From positions 186,001 to 250,000 of the forward strand of contig NZ_JAFEJU010000003.1 in assembly GCF_018555455.1 (NCBI RefSeq): 64,000 nt of DNA. Reading direction: 5' to 3'. Of the stretch, positions 8,720 to 18,494 are shown one piece after another (position 1 is the stretch's first letter; the number at the start of each line of letters is the position of its first letter). A program made the translations under genes and the position numbers. Under the pieces are notes generated by a model, which was not told where the DNA came from, did not search any database, and was given only the letters and a program-made list of their open reading frames with translations. Source of the DNA: Bifidobacterium colobi. GTDB taxonomy: Bacteria > Actinomycetota > Actinomycetes > Actinomycetales > Bifidobacteriaceae.

Positions 8720-9271
8720 TCATCCTCGCGGCTTGCCGAGTGCGGAGACGAACTGCACTCCTGGAATATCGGCGAAAATCGAGCCATCCACCACCAGCTT
8801 GGATGGGCGGATGCCGGAGCCCAAGTAGAGCTTCGGAATCGAAAGAATATGCTGGTCGACCAGCAGCGGCCAGCCGTCCGGCAAACCAATCGGCGACATG
8901 CCACCGGATTCCATGCCGGTCGCTTCCACTGCGGCATCGATTGGCGCAAAGCTCACCTTGGACACCTCCAACGTGTGCTTGACTACACCGTTCAGATCGG
9001 CGCGAGTGTCAGCGGTAACGAATGCGGCTGCGAATTCGGGCGGTGCCTTGCGGGTCTTATGCGTGTGGACCACCACCACATTCCCGGTAATGGCAAACGG
9101 AACACCATACTTCGGGCACCACAGGTCGGTGTCCGACTCCTCATCGGTGTTGATGGTCACGCCCAGAATCTTGCTCTCCGGCACTCCGGCCGCCACCAAT
9201 GCGTTCAACTTGTTGAACACCGGTTCGGCCAGCAAATCCCCATCATGCCAGTCCAGAATTTCCAATGTCAT
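8720..9271 (-). CDS. YbaK/ProX-type aminoacyl-tRNA deacylase domain protein
   Basis: A 183-residue single-domain protein related to YbaK/EbsC and the editing domain of prolyl-tRNA synthetase, which hydrolyse wrongly charged tRNA. Visible family features are the hydrophobic core strands (ILGVTIN, VVVHTHKT), a late GGMSPIGLPDGWPLLVD block (the GxxxPxG ligand loop) and GSGIRPSKLVV near the C-terminus. The start ATG has a GAGGGGAT ribosome site. It appears to be a stand-alone gene, leftward, 232 bp upstream of the transporter operon. The substrate tRNA is not predictable from the sequence. Confidence 0.75.
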   Translation of the reverse strand: MTLEILDWHDGDLLAEPVFNKLNALVAAGVPESKILGVTINTDEESDTDLWCPKYGVPFAITGNVVVVHTHKTRKAPPEFAAAFVTADTRADLNGVVKHTLEVSKVSFAPIDAAVEATGMESGGMSPIGLPDGWPLLVDQHILSIPKLYLGSGIRPSKLVVDGSIFADIPGVQFVSALGKPRG

Positions 9272-9324
9272 AGCGCAATATCCCCTCGATGATTCCTACG
9301 AACTGGGGTCCAAGCATAACGAAA

Positions 9325-9350
9325 GCGCCAGCAGCACATGCCACTGGCGC
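9325..9350. terminator. Hairpin between aspS and the YbaK gene
   Basis: GCGCCAG ... CTGGCGC inverted repeat with a 12-nt loop, followed leftward by a weak U-rich stretch (CTTTCGTT). It could stop readthrough from aspS into the YbaK gene. Confidence 0.4.
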
Positions 9351-9398
9351 TATTCGCATTAGCTATGAAGCGTTATTATTCTCACGCCTTTTCATAGG

Positions 9399-9499
9399 AA
9401 AACGGAATAATGTGTGCGGTAGCAAGGCGCACCGAGGGAAGGCGTACGAAGGTACGTCGACCGAGGAGCAACGCAGCTAACGCTCCATTATTCAGTTTT
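9399..9499 (-). terminator. Long structured hairpin directly after aspS
   Basis: Starting at the aspS stop codon, AAAAC/GTTTT and GAATAATG (9405-9412) / CATTATTC (9486-9493) form an outer stem about 100 nt wide, ending leftward in GTTTT. The 73-nt loop has its own hairpin (CGTAC-GAAG-GTACG) flanked by direct ACCGAGG repeats. Likely a terminator; the elaborate loop is unexplained. Confidence 0.45.
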
Positions 9500-11291
9500 A
9501 CTCTTCGTCCGGGTCGTAGTCGACGCCAGTCTCAGCGCGCTGCTCGTCGGTGATCGGAGCAGGAGCACCGGTCAGCGGATCGCGGCCGCCGCCAGCCTTC
9601 GGGAAGGCGATGACGTCGCGGATGGTGTCGGCACCGGCCAGAATGGACACGGTGCGATCCCAACCAAGGGCGATGCCCGCGTGCGGCGGAGCACCGTACT
9701 TGAATGCCTCGAGCAGGAAGCCGAACTTCTCCTGGGCTTCCTCCGGAGAGATGCCCAGCACGTTCAGCACGCGATCCTGAATGTCATCGCGGTGGATACG
9801 CACGGAACCGCCGCCCATCTCCTCACCGTTGCAGACGATGTCGTAGGAGTCGGACATGGCGTGCTCAGGATCCTTGTCGAACTTGTCGATCCAATCCTTG
9901 CTCGGCATGGTGAACGGGTGGTGCATGGAGGTCCACTTGGAGTGGCCGACTGCAACGTCGTCATCATCCGGGTCATCGGTCGGCTTGAACAGCGGGAAGT
10001 CCACAACCCAAGTGAAAGCGAACTTCTTCGGGTCCAGCAGACCCTCACGGCGGGCGAGCTCCACACGGGCGGCACCCAGCAGCAACTGGGAGGATTCGCG
10101 GGAACCAGCGGCGAAGAACACGGCATCTCCCGGCTCGGCACCAACGGCCTCGCGCAGGCCAGCGCGCTCTTCTTCGGAAAGGTTCTTGGCCACAGGGCCC
10201 TTCAGCTCGCCGTCTTCGGCGAAGACCACGTAGGCGAGGCCCTTGGCGCCGCGCTGCTTGGCCCATTCCTGCCATGCATCGAACTGACGACGAGGCGTGG
10301 AAGCGCCGCCCTTGAAGAGCACGGCACCCACGTACGGAGCCTGGAACACGCGGAACGGAGTGTTCTTGAAGTAATCAGTGAGTTCGACCAGCGGGTTGCC
10401 GAAACGCAGATCCGGCTTGTCGGAACCGTACTTATCCATGGCTTCCTGCCAGGTGATGCGCGGCAGCGGCAGCTGAACCTCGTAACCAGCGGTCTTCCAG
10501 ATGGCGGCGATGACCTTCTCGGCCATGGCCATCACGTCTTCCTGATCCACGAAGCTCATCTCCATATCGAGCTGGGTGAACTCAGGCTGACGGTCGGCGC
10601 GGAAGTCCTCATCACGGTAGCAGCGAGCCAGCTGATAGTAACGCTCAACGCCGGAGACCATGAGCAGCTGCTTCAGGAGCTGCGGGGACTGCGGCAGGGC
10701 GTACCAGGAGCCCGGCACCAGACGTGCCGGCACCAGGAAGTCGCGAGCGCCTTCCGGAGTGGACTTGATGAAGGTCGGTGTCTCGACCTCGGTGAAGTCC
10801 ATGTCTTCGAGGGCGTGACGAGCTGCCTTGGCCATGTCGGAACGCAGCTTCAGGTTGTGCTGCATGGACGGGCGGCGAAGGTCGAGGTAACGGTACTTCA
10901 GACGCACGTCCTCACCGGGCAGCTTGTTCTCGGATTCGTTCTCGAGTGCGGTGGACACCTGGAACGGCAGAGCGTCGGCCTTGGCGAGGATCTCAATGTT
11001 CTCGGCCACGACCTCAATCTTGCCGGTGGCAAGATGGGTGTTCTCGTTACCGTCCGGGCGCAGGCGCACCTCACCGGTGACCTGAATAACGAACTCGCTA
11101 CGCAGCGGGCGGGCCACTTCCTCGTCATAGATAACGACCTGCACCAAGCCGGTGTTGTCGCGAAGGTCGATGAAGGCCACGCCGCCGTGGTCACGACGAC
11201 GGTCGACCCAACCGGCGAGGGTGACCTTCTGGCCAACCAGTGCCTCGGTCACGTCAGTGGCATGATGTGTTCTGTAAGCCGTCTGGCTCAT
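9498..11291 (-). CDS. aspS: Aspartyl-tRNA synthetase
   Basis: Class II synthetase that charges tRNA-Asp, 597 residues, the usual bacterial length. Domain order: N-terminal OB-fold anticodon domain ([23 protein letters not shown]), catalytic core with motif 2 area ([23 protein letters not shown]), the GAD insertion domain, and motif 3 ([15 protein letters not shown]). The start was set at ATG 11291 with an AGGAGAAAC ribosome site; the longer reading frame covers the intergenic stretch. Its gene lies 35 nt after hisS in the same direction, so the two synthetases are probably one operon. Whether it also mischarges tRNA-Asn was not judged. Confidence 0.97.
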   Translation of the reverse strand: MSQTAYRTHHATDVTEALVGQKVTLAGWVDRRRDHGGVAFIDLRDNTGLVQVVIYDEEVARPLRSEFVIQVTGEVRLRPDGNENTHLATGKIEVVAENIEILAKADALPFQVSTALENESENKLPGEDVRLKYRYLDLRRPSMQHNLKLRSDMAKAARHALEDMDFTEVETPTFIKSTPEGARDFLVPARLVPGSWYALPQSPQLLKQLLMVSGVERYYQLARCYRDEDFRADRQPEFTQLDMEMSFVDQEDVMAMAEKVIAAIWKTAGYEVQLPLPRITWQEAMDKYGSDKPDLRFGNPLVELTDYFKNTPFRVFQAPYVGAVLFKGGASTPRRQFDAWQEWAKQRGAKGLAYVVFAEDGELKGPVAKNLSEEERAGLREAVGAEPGDAVFFAAGSRESSQLLLGAARVELARREGLLDPKKFAFTWVVDFPLFKPTDDPDDDDVAVGHSKWTSMHHPFTMPSKDWIDKFDKDPEHAMSDSYDIVCNGEEMGGGSVRIHRDDIQDRVLNVLGISPEEAQEKFGFLLEAFKYGAPPHAGIALGWDRTVSILAGADTIRDVIAFPKAGGGRDPLTGAPAPITDEQRAETGVDYDPDEE

Positions 11292-11326
11292 TGTCTTGTT
11301 TCTCCTCGATTTTTCGCGCGAATTCG

Positions 11327-12724
11327 TCAGATTTCGACGGTTTGCTGGGCAACCACAGTATCCGGTTCCCAAGACGTGCAATCAGCGGCAACCTGCTCGC
11401 CGGTAACGATGTTCTTGACCTCGTCGCCAGTGGCTTCACCGTTCTCGCTGTCCGCGGCGCTGGCCGGGAACCATACATAAGGAATACCGAGCTTGTCCGC
11501 GTACTTGATCTGCTTGCCGAGCTTGGCCGCGGTAGGAGCCACATCGGTGGCGATGCCGCGGGCACGCAACTGGGCTGCGATACGGTTGGCTGCCGGACGA
11601 TCCTCCTCATTCCATACAGCCACGAGCACAGCGGCCGGGGATACGCGGTTGGCGTGAGCACCAGCGGTGTGCAGCATGTAGCTCACCAGTCGGCTCAGAC
11701 CGATGGACAGACCCACGCCTGGGTACTTGCGGTTGCCCTGGGATGCCAGATTGTCGTACCGGCCACCGGAGCAGATGGAGCCAAGGGATGCGGCACCATC
11801 GAGGAAGGTCTCATAGACAGAACCGGTGTAGTAATCCAGACCACGGGCGATCTTCAGGTCGGCAATGACCGAACCTGGGCGAATCACAGCGGCTTCGTCC
11901 ACGATCATGGCCAGCGTATCGAGGCCCTGACGAGCCAGCGCATAAGCTTCCGAATCCTGTGCGATGCCATGTGCGGCGCACAGCGCATCGAACTTTTCCG
12001 CCAATTCCTTGCCGTCCGCCGCGGTCAGCTCGGCAAGTTCGAGGCACGCGCGTGCCTGAGCTTCGCTGGCACCGCAGGACTCGGTGAGCAGTCGGGCCAC
12101 TTCATCGGCACCGATCTTGTCAAGTTTGTCGATCTCACGCAACACGCCTTCGATGTCCGTCAAGCCAAGGCCACGGTAGAAACCTTCGGACAGCTTGCGG
12201 TTGTTGGCATGCACGGTCGCCTTCGGCAGACCGAACGCACGCAGCTCCTCCAGAGCGGAAACCATGACCAGCGGCAGCTCGACCTCATAGTGATCCGGCA
12301 GGTCGCCGGCACCGATCACGTCGATGTCCGCCTGCACGAACTCGCGGAAGCGGCCTTCCTGCGGGCGTTCGCCACGCCAGACCTTCTGGATCTGCCAGCG
12401 CTTGAACGGGAAGGTCAACGCGCCCGAATGCTCGACCACATACCGGCTCAGCGGCACGGTCAGATCGAAGTGCAGACCCAAACGCTCCTCAATGGGAGTG
12501 TCGGATTCATGGCCGACTTCCTGCAGACGGCTCAGCAGGTAAATCTCCTTGCTGGTCTCGCCCTTTTTCAGCAGAGAAGCGCCAGTTTCCACCGCTCTGG
12601 TCTCAATGCCGATGAAGCCATTGAGCTCAAAAACCTTACGAAGCGTGTCGATAACACGCTGCTCCACAACACGTTCGGAGGGGAGCCACTCCGGGAATCC
12701 TGATATTGATGCACCTTTAGCCAC
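11327..12724 (-). CDS. hisS: Histidyl-tRNA synthetase
   Basis: Class II synthetase for tRNA-His, 465 residues. It carries the expected start ([25 protein letters not shown]), the motif 2 region with Arg ([23 protein letters not shown]), the His-specific blocks ([15 protein letters not shown]) and a C-terminal anticodon-binding domain. The start was chosen as GTG 12724, which begins exactly where family similarity begins; there is no ribosome site upstream. Instead a TATATT box ends 6 nt before the GTG, so the transcript may be leaderless. First gene of the hisS-aspS pair, divergent from the DUF349 gene. Confidence 0.95.
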   Translation of the reverse strand: MAKGASISGFPEWLPSERVVEQRVIDTLRKVFELNGFIGIETRAVETGASLLKKGETSKEIYLLSRLQEVGHESDTPIEERLGLHFDLTVPLSRYVVEHSGALTFPFKRWQIQKVWRGERPQEGRFREFVQADIDVIGAGDLPDHYEVELPLVMVSALEELRAFGLPKATVHANNRKLSEGFYRGLGLTDIEGVLREIDKLDKIGADEVARLLTESCGASEAQARACLELAELTAADGKELAEKFDALCAAHGIAQDSEAYALARQGLDTLAMIVDEAAVIRPGSVIADLKIARGLDYYTGSVYETFLDGAASLGSICSGGRYDNLASQGNRKYPGVGLSIGLSRLVSYMLHTAGAHANRVSPAAVLVAVWNEEDRPAANRIAAQLRARGIATDVAPTAAKLGKQIKYADKLGIPYVWFPASAADSENGEATGDEVKNIVTGEQVAADCTSWEPDTVVAQQTVEI

Positions 12725-12756
12725 GAAATCAATATAATAGGTGAGGGTTGCGTCAA
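12725..12756 (-). promoter_or_regulatory. Probable hisS promoter (leaderless start)
   Basis: Minus-strand TATTATATT (12739-12731) lies immediately before the GTG start, and TTGACG (12756-12751) lies upstream with a shorter than ideal spacer. The position of the -10 box makes a leader sequence unlikely. Confidence 0.4.
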
Positions 12757-12822
12757 GCCATGCTGTTTTCCAGCATGCGAGGCGCTTCCACTCACTCACA
12801 CTACGCTTGTAAGGAGCTGGCC

Positions 12823-14265
12823 ATGGCCGACGAGACTGTCACCGAAACCGAAAACACCGCTGCAACCGAAGAGCAGGCAACGACACCCGCACCCGCGGTC
12901 AGCGAGGCCAAGCCGACTCCCGCTTCAATGCCGAAGCCGCACGCCCCCTCCCCTGCCGCATTCGCCAAGAAGACCCCGGCCAAGCAGCATGCTGCAGCAC
13001 CGGCTCAAAACTCCGCTTATTCCGAAGACGACGTCAAGGCCGCTGAGGCTTTCGGCCGCGTGGACGAGAACGGCACCGTATTCGTGAAGGATGGCGAAAC
13101 CGAGCGCGAGGTCGGCCAGTTCCCGGATGTCTCCAAGGAAGAGGCTCTGGCCCTGTACGCCCGTCGCTTCCTTGATCTGAAGGCCAAGCTCGATCTTCTG
13201 GCTGGCCGACTGACCTCCCCGAACATCAAGGCCCGTGAGATTGACGAATCCTTGAAGCTGCTGGGCGAAGAGACCACCGAACCGGCGGTCGTTGGCGATA
13301 TCGCCGCGCTGAAGGCCCAGTTCGAGGCCCTCAAGGCCGCTGGCGAAGCCAAGAAGACCGAGCTGGCCGAGGCTCGCAAGGCCGCCATCGCCAAGGCCGT
13401 CGCCGAGCGTACCGTCATTGTGGAGAAGGCCGAAGCTCTGGCCGCTTCCCTTGGCGACAACACGAACTGGCGTTCCACCGCAGACAAGTTCCGTAACCTG
13501 TTCGATGAGTGGCAGAACCACCAGCGCACCACCATCCGCATCGACAAGCCTGAAGCCGAAGCCCTGTGGAAGCGCTTCTCCGCCGCCCGCACCACCTTCA
13601 ACCAGGCACGCCGCAAGTGGGCTCAGGCTCGCGACAACGAGCGTAACCATGCCAAGGAAGTCAAGGAAGCGATTATCGCCGAAGCCAACGAGCTCAAGGA
13701 TTCCACCGCTTGGGGCGAGACTTCCCGCAAGTTCAACGATCTGATGGACCGTTGGAAGAAGGCCGGTCGCGCTGGCCGCACCGAGGATGATGAGCTGTGG
13801 GCCAAGTTCCGCGAGGCAGCCGACACCTTCTTCAACGCACGTCAGGCCGACCGTGACCAGATGAACACCGCCGAAAAGGAGAACCTGGCCAAGAAGGAAG
13901 AGCTGCTGGTCAAGGCCGAGGCTCTGGTGCCGGTCAAGACCGATGCCGAAGCCAAGAAGGCTCGTCAGGAGCTGGCCAAGATCCAGGAGGAATGGGATCA
14001 GATTGGCTACGTGCCGCGTGAGGACATGCGTCGCATCGAAAACCGTCTGGATGCCGTGGACAAGCAGATCAAGTCCGTTGAGGATGCTGCTTGGAAGCAG
14101 TCCGACCCGGAGGCCGATGCTCGTAAGTCCAGCTTCGAAGAGCAGCTGAACGCTCAGCTCGCCGAGCTGGATGCCAAGATCGCCGCTGAGTCCGACCCGA
14201 AGAAGAAGGCCAAGCTGGAGGCTGAGAAGGCCACCAAGGAGCAGTGGCTGAACGCCATCAAGTAA
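12823..14265 (+). CDS. DUF349 coiled-coil protein
   Basis: A 480-residue cytoplasmic protein made of repeated DUF349 helical units. Residues 1-70 are an Ala/Pro/Thr-rich low-complexity stretch (TPAPAVSEAKPTPASMPKPH). The rest is almost entirely charged helix with repeated W-x-E/D-aromatic patterns: NTNWRSTADKFRNLFDEWQ, STAWGETSRKFNDLMDRWK and QEEWDQIGYVPREDM. The start at ATG 12823 has an AAGGAG ribosome site; the longer frame overlaps the divergent hisS promoter. No enzyme motif is visible and the biochemical role of the family is poorly known. A strong hairpin terminator follows. Confidence 0.85.
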   Translation: MADETVTETENTAATEEQATTPAPAVSEAKPTPASMPKPHAPSPAAFAKKTPAKQHAAAPAQNSAYSEDDVKAAEAFGRVDENGTVFVKDGETEREVGQFPDVSKEEALALYARRFLDLKAKLDLLAGRLTSPNIKAREIDESLKLLGEETTEPAVVGDIAALKAQFEALKAAGEAKKTELAEARKAAIAKAVAERTVIVEKAEALAASLGDNTNWRSTADKFRNLFDEWQNHQRTTIRIDKPEAEALWKRFSAARTTFNQARRKWAQARDNERNHAKEVKEAIIAEANELKDSTAWGETSRKFNDLMDRWKKAGRAGRTEDDELWAKFREAADTFFNARQADRDQMNTAEKENLAKKEELLVKAEALVPVKTDAEAKKARQELAKIQEEWDQIGYVPREDMRRIENRLDAVDKQIKSVEDAAWKQSDPEADARKSSFEEQLNAQLAELDAKIAAESDPKKKAKLEAEKATKEQWLNAIK

Positions 14266-14338
14266 TGCCCGAATGTCCGCCTTGGTATAACAACATCGCT
14301 TACGCGGTGTAGGCGGTTGTTTCAGGAACGCAATAGTA

Positions 14339-14366
14339 ATGCCCGTCAGATGATTCTGGCGGGCAT
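14339..14366. terminator. Bidirectional terminator between DUF349 and 5'-nucleotidase genes
   Basis: ATGCCCGTCAGA-TGAT-TCTGGCGGGCAT forms a 12-bp stem with one G-U pair and a 4-nt loop, followed by TGTTATTGT. It sits between two convergent genes. Confidence 0.75.
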
Positions 14367-14430
14367 TGTTATTGTCGGCTGACCTGTGATGACAAGGTCT
14401 GGACTGCAATAGGCCAGATGTTGCAGCGTC

Positions 14431-16197
14431 TTACGCTTTCACGCCAATGGTCGGCATCTTCTTTGGCGCCAATTGCGGATGCGCAGCCAGATACTGCTTC
14501 AACGGCTCGCTGTACGACATATTGAGTTCACCGTAATTTGTTCCCGAGCGGAAGGCGTGATAATCATCGCCGCCTTGCAGCAGATAGGAGTTGGACGCCA
14601 CAATCACCAGATCATCGTCATCGACCGGCTTGCCATCGATCGTCAGATCTTCGATATCCACCGCGCGATCATCATGATCACCATCGAACGCAGTCTCAGC
14701 CGGATGATTGCCATCGCCATCCGAATCGCGTTCCACATAGCGGTAGCTGACGTTCGAGGAAATACCGATCCACCGACGGCGCAACTGACCTTCCTTGAAA
14801 CGGAACTGTTCAGCCAGAACTGACTTCAAATCCCTGCCGGTCAAGGTCTCATGCGCGGCTTTGAACTGCAGAGCCATCAACGAATCCACTTCGCGAACGC
14901 TGACCTTGCCGTTACCGTCCAAATCCAGTTTGCCGGTGCGCAGACTACCGTCATTCGAAAAGCCAACTACCGGCAGACGCTCTCCGGCATACAGCGTCCG
15001 CTGAATCATCGCCCGGTTGGCATCGGCCACGAGCATGCCAACCGAATCCTCTTGGCCGTTTTCGATGCGCTTATCAAAGTTCGCGCCTGCAGCCAATGTG
15101 CCGACGATCGCACCGCCCACTTGTGCCGCATGCGCATGAGCCACCGCATACATGCGCTGCGAACGGTCGACCATGCTCTCGCCTGTCGAGCCGGCGGACA
15201 TCCAAGCCGATTGCGTGGTATGCGCGTCCAATCCTTCCACACGAATCACACCCGGCACCGTGGGCGATGCCTGTTCGGTACCGTTGCCCAAATCCACGTT
15301 CTCAACGGTTACCTTGGCACGGCGTCCAGATCCGGTAATGACCAAATCCTGTACCGCCATAGCCCTGCCGAAGCTTCCGGCTTCATAGATTGGCGCTCCC
15401 CCATCCGTATGCCCGAACTTCACCGCATGCGTATGTCCGGTGTACGCCACATCAACATCCTTGCCAAGACCTTGTGCAGCCGTGGCATCGGCGTGAATCA
15501 GCGCCACCACCGCATCCACTTTGCCGGACTGCTTGAGCTCGTGCGCCACGCGATTGACCGCATCCACAGCGCGTTCGTCCAAATCAGCGTCCTTTGTGAT
15601 CTGCGGCGTCGCCACCGAACCCAGCGCGTCAGTCAGTGCACCCACGAATCCGATGCGCTTACCGTTCACGTCACGAATCGCATAATCCTTGACATTGCTC
15701 AACTTGCCGCCCTGAGCCTTGTTGCGCGCGGACACGTTGGCGCATAACCAGTCAATGCCGTTGGCGGGTGCTGCGATGCGATTGTTGAAGTCGGCCACGG
15801 AGCGATCGAACTCATGATTACCGACCGCCGAAATCGTCAATCCCCAGGCTTTCGCCATATCCAGCGTCGGCTGATCCTTGGCCACCGCGGAATCGTACGG
15901 GGAGCCGCCAACCAGATCGCCAGTGGACACTGGCACCATATTGTCTGGATTGTGGCTGTCGGCAAGCGTGAACGCCGCAGCATTATCCGCGCCACGTTCA
16001 ATATGCCCATGAAAATCGGTGATATCCGCAATGGTCACCGTACGGGTGCCTGTTGCGGCATCATTCCCGGAAAAAGGAACGGTTCCCGCCGCCCCTGCCA
16101 CAGCATTGGGAACAATGAGAACCGTAAGAACAGTCGATATGATTGCAGCTATGGCGACCCCCGGCCGCCTGCCGGACCACATGCGCCGGCGATTCAT
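14431..16197 (-). CDS. Secreted 5'-nucleotidase / 2',3'-cyclic phosphodiesterase family protein
   Basis: Predicted exported nucleotidase, 588 residues. An N-terminal signal (RRRMWSGRRPG, then a hydrophobic run ending VPNAVAGAAG) precedes the metallophosphatase domain with DITDFHGH, GNHEFDRS and GHTHAVKFGH, then the 5'-nucleotidase C-terminal domain with SNDGSLRTG and SNSYLLQGGDDYHAF, where the two aromatic residues normally stack the base. Two starts are possible: ATG 16197 with a nearby AAGGG, or GTG 16209, four codons upstream, with no ribosome site. A DxDGNGKVS calcium-loop-like insert (DLDGNGKVSVREVD) sits near residue 415. The stop faces the DUF349 terminator. Confidence 0.85.
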   Translation of the reverse strand: MNRRRMWSGRRPGVAIAAIISTVLTVLIVPNAVAGAAGTVPFSGNDAATGTRTVTIADITDFHGHIERGADNAAAFTLADSHNPDNMVPVSTGDLVGGSPYDSAVAKDQPTLDMAKAWGLTISAVGNHEFDRSVADFNNRIAAPANGIDWLCANVSARNKAQGGKLSNVKDYAIRDVNGKRIGFVGALTDALGSVATPQITKDADLDERAVDAVNRVAHELKQSGKVDAVVALIHADATAAQGLGKDVDVAYTGHTHAVKFGHTDGGAPIYEAGSFGRAMAVQDLVITGSGRRAKVTVENVDLGNGTEQASPTVPGVIRVEGLDAHTTQSAWMSAGSTGESMVDRSQRMYAVAHAHAAQVGGAIVGTLAAGANFDKRIENGQEDSVGMLVADANRAMIQRTLYAGERLPVVGFSNDGSLRTGKLDLDGNGKVSVREVDSLMALQFKAAHETLTGRDLKSVLAEQFRFKEGQLRRRWIGISSNVSYRYVERDSDGDGNHPAETAFDGDHDDRAVDIEDLTIDGKPVDDDDLVIVASNSYLLQGGDDYHAFRSGTNYGELNMSYSEPLKQYLAAHPQLAPKKMPTIGVKA

Positions 16198-16556
16198 GCC
16201 CTTGCTCACACTTGTACGCTATGGCTGCTAGTTGAACGGTTTTCCGCGCTCATTTAACGTGGAAGTGAACTCTTAGCGACTTCTATGTTGCCTGCGAAAT
16301 CAATACGCGTCCGAATCCTCACTATGTACGCGACACCATGGTTCTCACGCAAACATAGTGTCTGTTTACTCCATGGAATCCTCACTATGTACGCGACACC
16401 ATGGTTCTCACGCAAACATAGTGTCTGTTTACTCCATGGAATCCTCACTATGTACGCGACACCACGGTTCACCCGCAGACATAGTGAGGAATTGCATCTG
16501 ATGAGGTTCAGAACAGAGGCGTTTCTCGCATATCCCGACTGTTACACTTCCCTAAC
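16198..16556. other. Divergent intergenic region with repeat array
   Basis: This gap separates the leftward 5'-nucleotidase from the rightward acetolactate-synthase-like gene. It holds the 63-bp repeat array (16313-16490) and a -10-like TACACT (16543-16548) just before the GTG of the latter gene. ORFs reading through the repeats on either strand have no coding character. Confidence 0.6.
16313..16490. repeat. Three tandem 63-bp repeats, each holding an ACATAGTG inverted repeat
   Basis: Units begin at 16313, 16376 and 16439. The first two are identical over 63 bp; the third is diverged and shorter. Each holds CACTATGT and, about 25 nt later, ACATAGTG, an 8-bp inverted repeat that extends to 10 bp (CTCACTATGT/ACATAGTGAG) in the third unit. 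The array lies about 70 bp upstream of the start at 16557, so a multi-operator control region is likely. Confidence 0.85.
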
Positions 16557-18245
16557 GTGAATACACCGATTGAGCATACCGAGCACACCCGTACCGTAGC
16601 CGACCTGTTCGTGGAATGCCTTGTCAACGAAGGCGTGGAAACCATGTACGGCATCCCCGGCGAAGAGAACATTCCGCTGATGGAAGCCATCGCGCGCGAC
16701 GGGCGCATTCGTTTCATTCTAACGCGCCATGAACAGGGCGCCGGCTTCATGGCCGCCACACAAGGCCATTTGACCGGCAAACCCGGCGTCTGCCTGGCCA
16801 CGCTGGGCCCCGGCGCGCTGAATCTCACACTGCCTGTGGCGCAGGCAAACGCCAGCACCACGCCGCTGGTTGCGATTTGCGCGCAGGGCAATGTGAGCCG
16901 CTTGTATAAGGAATCGCATCAGATTGTTGATTTGGTCTCCGTGTTCCGTCCGCTCACCCAGTGGACTTCGATGATTGTGGAGCCGGCTTCCGTGCCGGAA
17001 ATGGTGCGCAAGGCTTTCTCCATCTCCCAGCGCAATCGTCCGGGTGCCACGTGCCTGATCCTGCCAGAGGACGTGGCCGAGATGCCAGCTCCCGCGGATG
17101 CGCGTCCGCTGCCATTGCCGAATCCGATGAGCTTCGCCCCTACGAACGACACGATCGCCCGCGCCGTAAGCATTATCCGCGGCGCCAAGCATCCAATCAT
17201 CCTTGCCGGCAATGGTGTGGCCCGCGGTCATGCCGAGAATCGACTGCTGGCTTTGGCTGAGCAGCTCAACGTGCCGGTGGCCACCACGTTCGAAGGCAAG
17301 GGCGTAATCTCCGATCGCATTCCGCTGGCTCTTGGCGTAGTGGGCTTCATGCGCCACGATTACGAGAATTTCGCCTTTGACGAGGCGGATCTAATCATCG
17401 CCGTCGGCTTCTCCATCCAGCAGTTCGACCCGAAGAAGATCAACCCGAACGACGATAAGACCATCATCCATATCAACACGTTCATCGAAGATACGGATGC
17501 GCATTATTCCACCGCGTTGAACATCATGGGCAACATCGATGCCACGCTGCAGGCCTTGATTGCACAACTGCATGCCGAACGTGTGACGTTTGGCGTTTCG
17601 CATCCCAAGATTCATGAGCTGCTGGAGCACGAATACACGTCGTATGCGGATGATGATTCGTTCCCGATGAAGCCGCAGCGCATCGTGGCCGATACTCGCC
17701 GCGCAATGGAAACGGATACGGATATTGCTTTGGTGGATACGGGCGCCCTGAAAATGTGGATGGCTCGCCTCTACCCCACGTATTACTCGAACACCTGCGT
17801 AATCGACAACTCCCTGTCCACGATGGCTTGGACGCTGCCCGGTGCCGTAGCGGCCTCGCTGGAGAACCCTGGGCGTCCGGTGCTCGCGGTGATGGGTGAC
17901 GGCTCGTTCATGATGAATGTGCAGGAGATCGAAACCGCCGTGCGCGTAGGCGCGCGCATCGTGATTCTGGTGTGGGTGGACGAGGCATATGGCCTCATCA
18001 AATGGAAGATGGATCTGCATGACGGCGGCCACGAGTATGTGGACTTCAATAATCCGGATGTGGTGGAGCTGGGCATGAGCTTCGGTGCCAAGGGCCATTT
18101 GATTGAGTCCGCTGACCAGCTTTACCCCACGCTGCGCTCGGCATTGCGCTCAGGCTCCGGTATCGATATCATCGCCTGCCCGGTCGATTACTCCGAAAAC
18201 ATGAAGCTTATCGAAAAGCTTGGCGAGGTGGACTTCTCGGGCTGA
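16557..18245 (+). CDS. Thiamine-diphosphate enzyme, acetolactate synthase family
   Basis: A 562-residue homologue of the acetolactate synthase large subunit, closest in style to the catabolic AlsS/BudB type, which condenses two pyruvates to acetolactate. Visible features: the N-terminal pyrimidine domain with the activating Glu (YGIPGEEN), RHEQGAGFMA, GPGALNLTLP, a central domain (ILAGNGVARG) and the C-terminal ThDP motif GDGSFMMNVQEIETAV followed by DEAYGLIKWK. The end VDYSENMKLIEKLGE resembles AlsS tails. No small regulatory subunit is adjacent, which also fits AlsS. The start is GTG 16557, 8 nt after TACACT with no ribosome site, suggesting a leaderless mRNA. Oxo-acid specificity cannot be fixed from sequence alone. 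Confidence 0.8.
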   Translation: MNTPIEHTEHTRTVADLFVECLVNEGVETMYGIPGEENIPLMEAIARDGRIRFILTRHEQGAGFMAATQGHLTGKPGVCLATLGPGALNLTLPVAQANASTTPLVAICAQGNVSRLYKESHQIVDLVSVFRPLTQWTSMIVEPASVPEMVRKAFSISQRNRPGATCLILPEDVAEMPAPADARPLPLPNPMSFAPTNDTIARAVSIIRGAKHPIILAGNGVARGHAENRLLALAEQLNVPVATTFEGKGVISDRIPLALGVVGFMRHDYENFAFDEADLIIAVGFSIQQFDPKKINPNDDKTIIHINTFIEDTDAHYSTALNIMGNIDATLQALIAQLHAERVTFGVSHPKIHELLEHEYTSYADDDSFPMKPQRIVADTRRAMETDTDIALVDTGALKMWMARLYPTYYSNTCVIDNSLSTMAWTLPGAVAASLENPGRPVLAVMGDGSFMMNVQEIETAVRVGARIVILVWVDEAYGLIKWKMDLHDGGHEYVDFNNPDVVELGMSFGAKGHLIESADQLYPTLRSALRSGSGIDIIACPVDYSENMKLIEKLGEVDFSG

Positions 18246-18285
18246 GCCGTTAAAAAACAGTCCGGTGGACTGTTTTTAGGCTCAG
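18242..18285 (+). terminator. Terminator after the acetolactate-synthase-like gene
   Basis: AAAAACAGTCC-GGT-GGACTGTTTTT is an 11-bp perfect hairpin with a U-run, enclosed by an outer CTGAGCC/GGCTCAG stem that begins at the stop codon. Confidence 0.8.
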
Positions 18286-18450
18286 CCGAGCGGCGACAGC
18301 CGCGAGGTAACATTGAGCCTCGTCACAGACGAGTCCATAATTGCAGGACTGAGCCATTAAGCGTACAGTCCAGTGAACTGTACGTAGCATCGGCCTGAGT
18401 GCGGCGACAGCCAAACAAAGGAATGACTGAACCACCATCAGGCTCTCCTT
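18243..18450. repeat. Two tandem copies of a hairpin-bearing intergenic element
   Basis: Copy 1 begins at 18243 (GAGCC-GTTAA, ACAGTCC hairpin, then GCGGCGACAGCC) and copy 2 at about 18351 (GAGCCATTAA, ACAGTCC hairpin, then GCGGCGACAGCC). They share order and motifs but differ in detail. The second hairpin is CGTACAGT ... ACTGTACG. Between them lies CTCGTC-ACA-GACGAG. Confidence 0.6.
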
Positions 18451-18494
18451 ATCAGGGTCGCTGTCACCGTAGGTGATTGAAAGGTAGCCCAGTA

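Noticed and set aside
9681..11480. Long plus-strand ORF opposite aspS
   Set aside because: Antisense to a certain synthetase gene; no motif or ribosome site.
16313..16490. Possible CRISPR or short repeat-coded peptide
   Set aside because: Only three units, no spacers; the ORFs through it (both strands) are simple repeats without start signals.
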